Part shown: piece by piece, positions 6,270 through 9,538 of the stretch
How the letters are laid out: each line of letters opens with the position of its first letter
Position numbering within the stretch: position 1 is the first letter of the stretch
Source of the DNA: Endozoicomonadaceae bacterium
GTDB lineage: Bacteria; Pseudomonadota; Gammaproteobacteria; Pseudomonadales; Endozoicomonadaceae
Assembly (NCBI GenBank): GCA_023146365.1
Contig: JAGLCE010000064.1
Coordinates: 1-9,538, forward strand
Length of the DNA stretch: 9,538 nucleotides
Reading direction: 5' to 3'
Made by a program: the position numbers and the translations under genes
The notes under the pieces: generated by a model
Told to the model about the DNA's origin: nothing
The model's database searches: none
What the model saw: only the letters and a program-made list of their open reading frames with translations

Positions 6270-8540
6270 ATGAACAAAAATCTTCAGGTCACCAAGCGTA
6301 ACGGACAAAAAGATCGGTTGAATCTCGAAAAAATCCACCGCGTTATCACTTGGGCCGCCAACAATCTCGACAATGTGTCCGTTTCTCAGGTTGAGTTGAA
6401 GTCCCATATTCAGTTTTACGATGACATTCAGACGGTTGATATTCACGACACCCTCATCAAATCTGCGGCAGACCTGATCTCCAGGGAGAGCCCGGACTAC
6501 CAGTATCTTGCCGCCCGCCTGGCTATTTTCCATCTACGCAAGAAAGCGTTTGGTCAGTTTGAGCCGCCCCCGCTCTACGATCACGTGGTACGCTTGGTAG
6601 AACTGAAAAAATACGATAACCAACTGCTGCTGGATTATACCAAGGAAGAGTTCATCACCATGGAGGGCTTCCTGGATCACAACCGCGACATGAATTTTAG
6701 CTATGCCGCTGTCAAGCAGCTGGAAGGCAAATATTTGGTACAAAATCGAGTCACCAACGAATACTTTGAGAGCCCTCAGTTTCTTTATATGCTGATTGGT
6801 GCCTGCCTGTTTTCTCAATACGCCAAAACGACTCGAATGGATTACATCCAACGCTTCTATGACGCCGTGTCTACCTTCAAACTGTCACTGCCAACACCGA
6901 TCATGTCCGGCGTCCGCACTCCGACCCGACAATTTAGTTCCTGCGTCCTCATTGAGTGCAGCGACTCGCTGGACTCCATCAATGCGACCGCCAGTGCCAT
7001 CGTCAAATATGTCAGCCAGCGTGCCGGCATCGGTGTCAATGTGGGCAACATCCGTGCGATTGGCAGTCCGATCCGCAATGGCGAAGCCTTTCATACTGGC
7101 TGCATTCCTTTCTACAAGTATTTCCAGACCGCCGTAAAGTCTTGCTCTCAGGGCGGCGTCCGTGGCGGTGCGGCGACGCTGTTTTATCCACTTTGGCACT
7201 ATGAAGTGGAAAATCTTCTGGTACTGAAAAACAACCGTGGTGTAGAAGAAAATCGAGTACGCCACATTGATTACGGCGTTCAAATGAACCGCTTGATGTA
7301 TCAGCGTTTGATCGAAAACGGCAACATTACGCTGTTCTCCCCCAGCGATACACCGGGTCTCTATGACGCTTTTTTTGCAGATCAGAAGAGATTCGAAGCG
7401 TTGTACACTCAGTACGAACAGGATCCGGCCATTCGCAAAAAAACCCTGAAAGCGATTGAGCTGTTTTCCCTGTTCGCCCAAGAGCGGGCAGGCACCGGTC
7501 GTATCTATCTACAAAACGTGGATCATTGCAACACCCATAGCCCCTTTAATCCGGCCATGGCACCGGTGCGCCAGAGCAACCTCTGTCTGGAGATTGCACT
7601 ACCGACCCGACCATTGAAAGGGATCAATGATCCTGACGGTGAAATCGCCCTGTGCACCTTGGCAGCCTTCAACCTGGGCAAACTTGACCATCTGGATGAG
7701 CTGGAAGATCTGGCCGACCTGATTGTCCGCGCTCTGGACAGCCTGCTGGACTACCAAGACTATCCTATCATCGCTGCCCAGAACGCCACCATGAATCGCC
7801 GTCCACTCGGAGTGGGTGTTATCAACTTTGCCTATTACTTAGCAAAACATGGGGTTCGTTACTCGGACGGTTCCGCCAACGGCCTGACCCATAAAACCTT
7901 TGAAGCGATCCAGTATTACCTGCTGAAGGCATCCAATCGCCTGGCCAAAGAACAAGGCGCCTGCCCCAAATTCAATGAAACCACGTATAGCCAAGGCATC
8001 CTCCCGATTGATACCTACAAGAAAGATATCAACGAAATCTGCGATGAAACGCTACACTACGATTGGGAAACTCTGCGCGAAGCGATCAAAACTGACGGTC
8101 TGCGAAACTCGACCCTAACCGCACTGATGCCGTCAGAAACCTCGTCTCAGATATCCAACGCCACCAACGGCATTGAGCCCCCCAGAGGCTATGTCAGCGT
8201 CAAAGCCAGCAAAGACGGTATATTGAAGCAGGTAGTACCCGACTATGAACGTCTGCATAATCAGTACGAGCTGCTCTGGGATATCAACGGTAACGACGGC
8301 TACCTGCAACTGGTCGCCATCATGCAGAAGTTCATCGACCAGAGCATCTCTGCGAATACCAATTACGATCCTAGTCGCTTCGAAGAGGGAAAAATACCCA
8401 TGAAGCTACTGTTAAAAGACCTACTGACTGCCTATAAGCTCGGCATCAAGACTCTGTACTATCACAACACTCGGGATGGCTCGAGCGACGAGCAGCACCA
8501 AGATAAAGACGACTGTGCCGGTGGTGCATGCAAGATCTGA
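6270..8540 (+). CDS. nrdA: Ribonucleoside-diphosphate reductase class Ia, alpha (large) subunit
   Basis: NrdA reduces all four ribonucleoside diphosphates to deoxy forms, using a radical delivered from the diferric-tyrosyl beta subunit NrdB. The 756-residue product follows E. coli NrdA (761) nearly without gaps, so E. coli numbering holds for most of it. Present are the N-terminal ATP-cone (about 5-95, overall activity control), substrate-disulfide pair Cys225 and Cys462, active-site Asn437/Cys439/Glu441 (QSNLCLE), radical-relay Tyr730/Tyr731 (TLYY), and the C-terminal shuttle cysteines 749 and 754 (CAGGACKI). GGGGA lies 9 bases before the ATG. The gene looks fully functional. Oddly, nrdB does not follow: only degraded mobile DNA occupies the next kilobase. 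Control by DnaA is suggested by the upstream box. Confidence 0.98.
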   Translation: MNKNLQVTKRNGQKDRLNLEKIHRVITWAANNLDNVSVSQVELKSHIQFYDDIQTVDIHDTLIKSAADLISRESPDYQYLAARLAIFHLRKKAFGQFEPPPLYDHVVRLVELKKYDNQLLLDYTKEEFITMEGFLDHNRDMNFSYAAVKQLEGKYLVQNRVTNEYFESPQFLYMLIGACLFSQYAKTTRMDYIQRFYDAVSTFKLSLPTPIMSGVRTPTRQFSSCVLIECSDSLDSINATASAIVKYVSQRAGIGVNVGNIRAIGSPIRNGEAFHTGCIPFYKYFQTAVKSCSQGGVRGGAATLFYPLWHYEVENLLVLKNNRGVEENRVRHIDYGVQMNRLMYQRLIENGNITLFSPSDTPGLYDAFFADQKRFEALYTQYEQDPAIRKKTLKAIELFSLFAQERAGTGRIYLQNVDHCNTHSPFNPAMAPVRQSNLCLEIALPTRPLKGINDPDGEIALCTLAAFNLGKLDHLDELEDLADLIVRALDSLLDYQDYPIIAAQNATMNRRPLGVGVINFAYYLAKHGVRYSDGSANGLTHKTFEAIQYYLLKASNRLAKEQGACPKFNETTYSQGILPIDTYKKDINEICDETLHYDWETLREAIKTDGLRNSTLTALMPSETSSQISNATNGIEPPRGYVSVKASKDGILKQVVPDYERLHNQYELLWDINGNDGYLQLVAIMQKFIDQSISANTNYDPSRFEEGKIPMKLLLKDLLTAYKLGIKTLYYHNTRDGSSDEQHQDKDDCAGGACKI

Positions 8541-8564
8541 TGCTCAATCACTCTAAATGCTCGA

Positions 8565-8708
8565 TCACTTTAATTTTCGCCATTGTCTCCAATAGGCCAT
8601 TCTCACTCTACGACAAATCCAATGATCAAGATCGACACAGCGTTGATAGCCTTTGGCGATGCCAAAATAATTGATCCATCCACGAATATACTCGCTTGTT
8701 TTAAATAG
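8565..8708 (-). pseudogene. Group II intron maturase, C-terminal fragment
   Basis: The minus-strand translation contains the maturase (GIIM/domain X) signature of group II intron reverse transcriptases. It reads SEYIRGWINYFGI, then DLDHWICRRVRMAYWRQWRK, matching the family pattern LRGW..YF....LD.WIRRRLR...W.QW. Only about the last 45 residues are recognisable. The reverse-transcriptase domain is absent upstream, and a stop falls soon after WRKLK, before the usual closing residues. The nrdA stop lies 24 bp further on, leaving no room for intron domains V and VI, so the intron's 3' end has been lost too. The frame extends to 8792 but residues before about LFKTSEY are not family-like. It cannot be a working intron. 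Confidence 0.75.
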
Positions 8709-8882
8709 CTGATAGTGCTCACAAAAGCCGTAAACATGATGAGTGATTGAAGGATAAGGGGGTTCGTAATAGAGTACTTGAACGTGGCGCATCTATTTCG
8801 AGGTCGAGTACAATTCCACACCCCTTGGTGGGTGGCAAAATTAAATTTATTGACTTTTATCAGTCCGACCAACTACTAGGGA
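8709..8882. other. Junction between intron and IS remnants, unassigned
   Basis: No protein family is recognised on either strand. A plus-strand frame starting at 8747 is open through this stretch but shows no convincing homology; its later part, from about 8880, overlaps the decayed transposase in a different frame. The segment is probably scrambled mobile-element DNA holding the breakpoint between the two elements. Confidence 0.3.
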
Positions 8883-9513
8883 ACACTAAAACGCTTACGA
8901 ACAACCGCAGGTATTTTATTGCACGAGCTACCAAGAAAATGACCCGAACCAGACTTGCGAGATGCAGTAAAACGATTTACGTTGTTTGAACGTGTTCTGG
9001 CACAAACAACCTAAAGATAAGAATAAGATATACCGCTTGCATGAGCTGGAGAGTAAGGTGATTGTGGGTGTCGAGAATCATGATGAGCATGATTCCAAAA
9101 CGCTAAAGGCAGCACTGGCATCCGCAGATTAAAATAGGAAAATGCCTGTATTAATAGCCGTTGTTGATCGAGGCTATAGAGGTTGTAAGTGGAAGGTTGA
9201 AATTATTTTTCCAAGTACTACACTCAAACGGGATAACGAAAAAGCACGACAAAGAAAACGAAGGCTGTGCCAGAAACGCTCTGCCATCGAACCGGTCATT
9301 GGACACTTGAAACACGATCATCGACTTTCAAGAAACTGGCTCAAAGGTAGTGAAGGCGACAAGATTAATCTTCTTATGGCAGCTTGCGCCTGGAATATGA
9401 GAAAGTGGATGATTGCTTTCTTTTTGTTCGAAATTAACGGTGTTTTAAAGGCATATATTGCCTTTAAAACATCAAACAGCGCACTAGAATGCTTTTATTT
9501 GACGTTACAATAA
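8883..9513 (+). pseudogene. Decayed IS5-family transposase
   Basis: Pieces of one DDE transposase can be followed across two frames. Frame starting 8883 gives LKRLRTTAGILLHELPRK, a TGA at 8940, then DLRDAVKRFTLFERVLAQ. The frame shifts near 9003-9012 into KDKNKIYRLHELE, then VIVGVENHDEHDSKTLKAAL, a TAA at 9130, and the long piece from about 9142. That piece has the second catalytic Asp in VVDRGYRG and the third, Glu50, in RSAIEPVIGHLKHDHRLSRNWLKG, followed by KINLLMAACAWNMRKWM. These are hallmarks of the IS5-family DDE_Tnp_1 group. Missing are the N-terminus with the first Asp and the stretch usually lying between the LHxxE and IVG motifs. With two nonsense codons, one frameshift and an internal deletion, it is inactive. 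Terminal inverted repeats were not identified. Confidence 0.8.
9439..9473. repeat. Long perfect inverted repeat (hairpin)
   Basis: GTTTTAAAGGCA (9442-9453) and TGCCTTTAAAAC (9459-9470) are exact reverse complements separated by TATAT. The stem extends outward by T-A, a G-T wobble and G-C to about 15 pairs. It lies in the 3' end of the transposase remnant, beyond the conserved WMIAFF segment. It is not followed by a T run, so a standard terminator is unlikely; it could be a transcription barrier of the IS or an inserted palindrome. Confidence 0.85.
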
Positions 9514-9538
9514 TGTGTAAAACACTTCAGAATTAAAC

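Noticed and set aside
6885..7481. Long minus-strand ORF of 198 codons within nrdA
   Set aside because: It lies wholly inside nrdA on the opposite strand, shows no family signature, and is explained by nrdA codon structure.
8747..8989. Plus-strand 80-codon ORF before the transposase remnant
   Set aside because: Its 3' half overlaps transposase-like sequence in another frame, and its 5' half matches nothing known. It is a by-product of a decayed element.

Overview
The window reads as the chromosome of a gammaproteobacterium. NrdA and GlpD track the Escherichia coli proteins almost end to end, and the two-component pair resembles RstA/RstB. The exact genus cannot be fixed from sequence alone; a marine, Oceanospirillales-like lineage is only a guess. 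Core genes have balanced base composition. Both ends and one small gene are visibly AT-richer and carry decayed mobile DNA.

Layout. 1-600: heptamer repeats and a truncated IS30-family transposase on the minus strand. 642-989: a small AT-rich gene for a SnoaL/NTF2-like protein. 990-1517: mostly non-coding, with one weak small ORF (1251-1436) and a good promoter for the next gene. 1518-3056: glpD, aerobic glycerol-3-phosphate dehydrogenase. 3065-5397, minus strand: a sensor kinase and its OmpR-type response regulator (RstB/RstA-like), regulator first in transcription, converging on glpD with only 8 bp between stop codons. 5398-6269: an 872-bp divergent intergenic region holding a consensus DnaA box, a sigma70-type promoter, two sets of short tandem repeats and a possible 20-codon leader ORF. 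6270-8540: nrdA, the class Ia ribonucleotide reductase large subunit, with all catalytic residues present. 8541-9538: no nrdB. Instead there is an antisense C-terminal scrap of a group II intron maturase, then a decayed IS5-family transposase.

How the genes work together. glpD feeds glycerol-3-phosphate electrons into the respiratory chain. The rstAB-like operon senses an envelope signal. nrdA makes dNTP precursors, and the DnaA box next to its promoter suggests coupling to replication initiation, as in E. coli nrdAB. These three units look like ordinary core genome; no shared pathway is evident. The most unusual points are the missing nrdB behind nrdA, with mobile debris in its place, and the repeat-rich nrdA leader. 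I see no convincing new multi-gene system.
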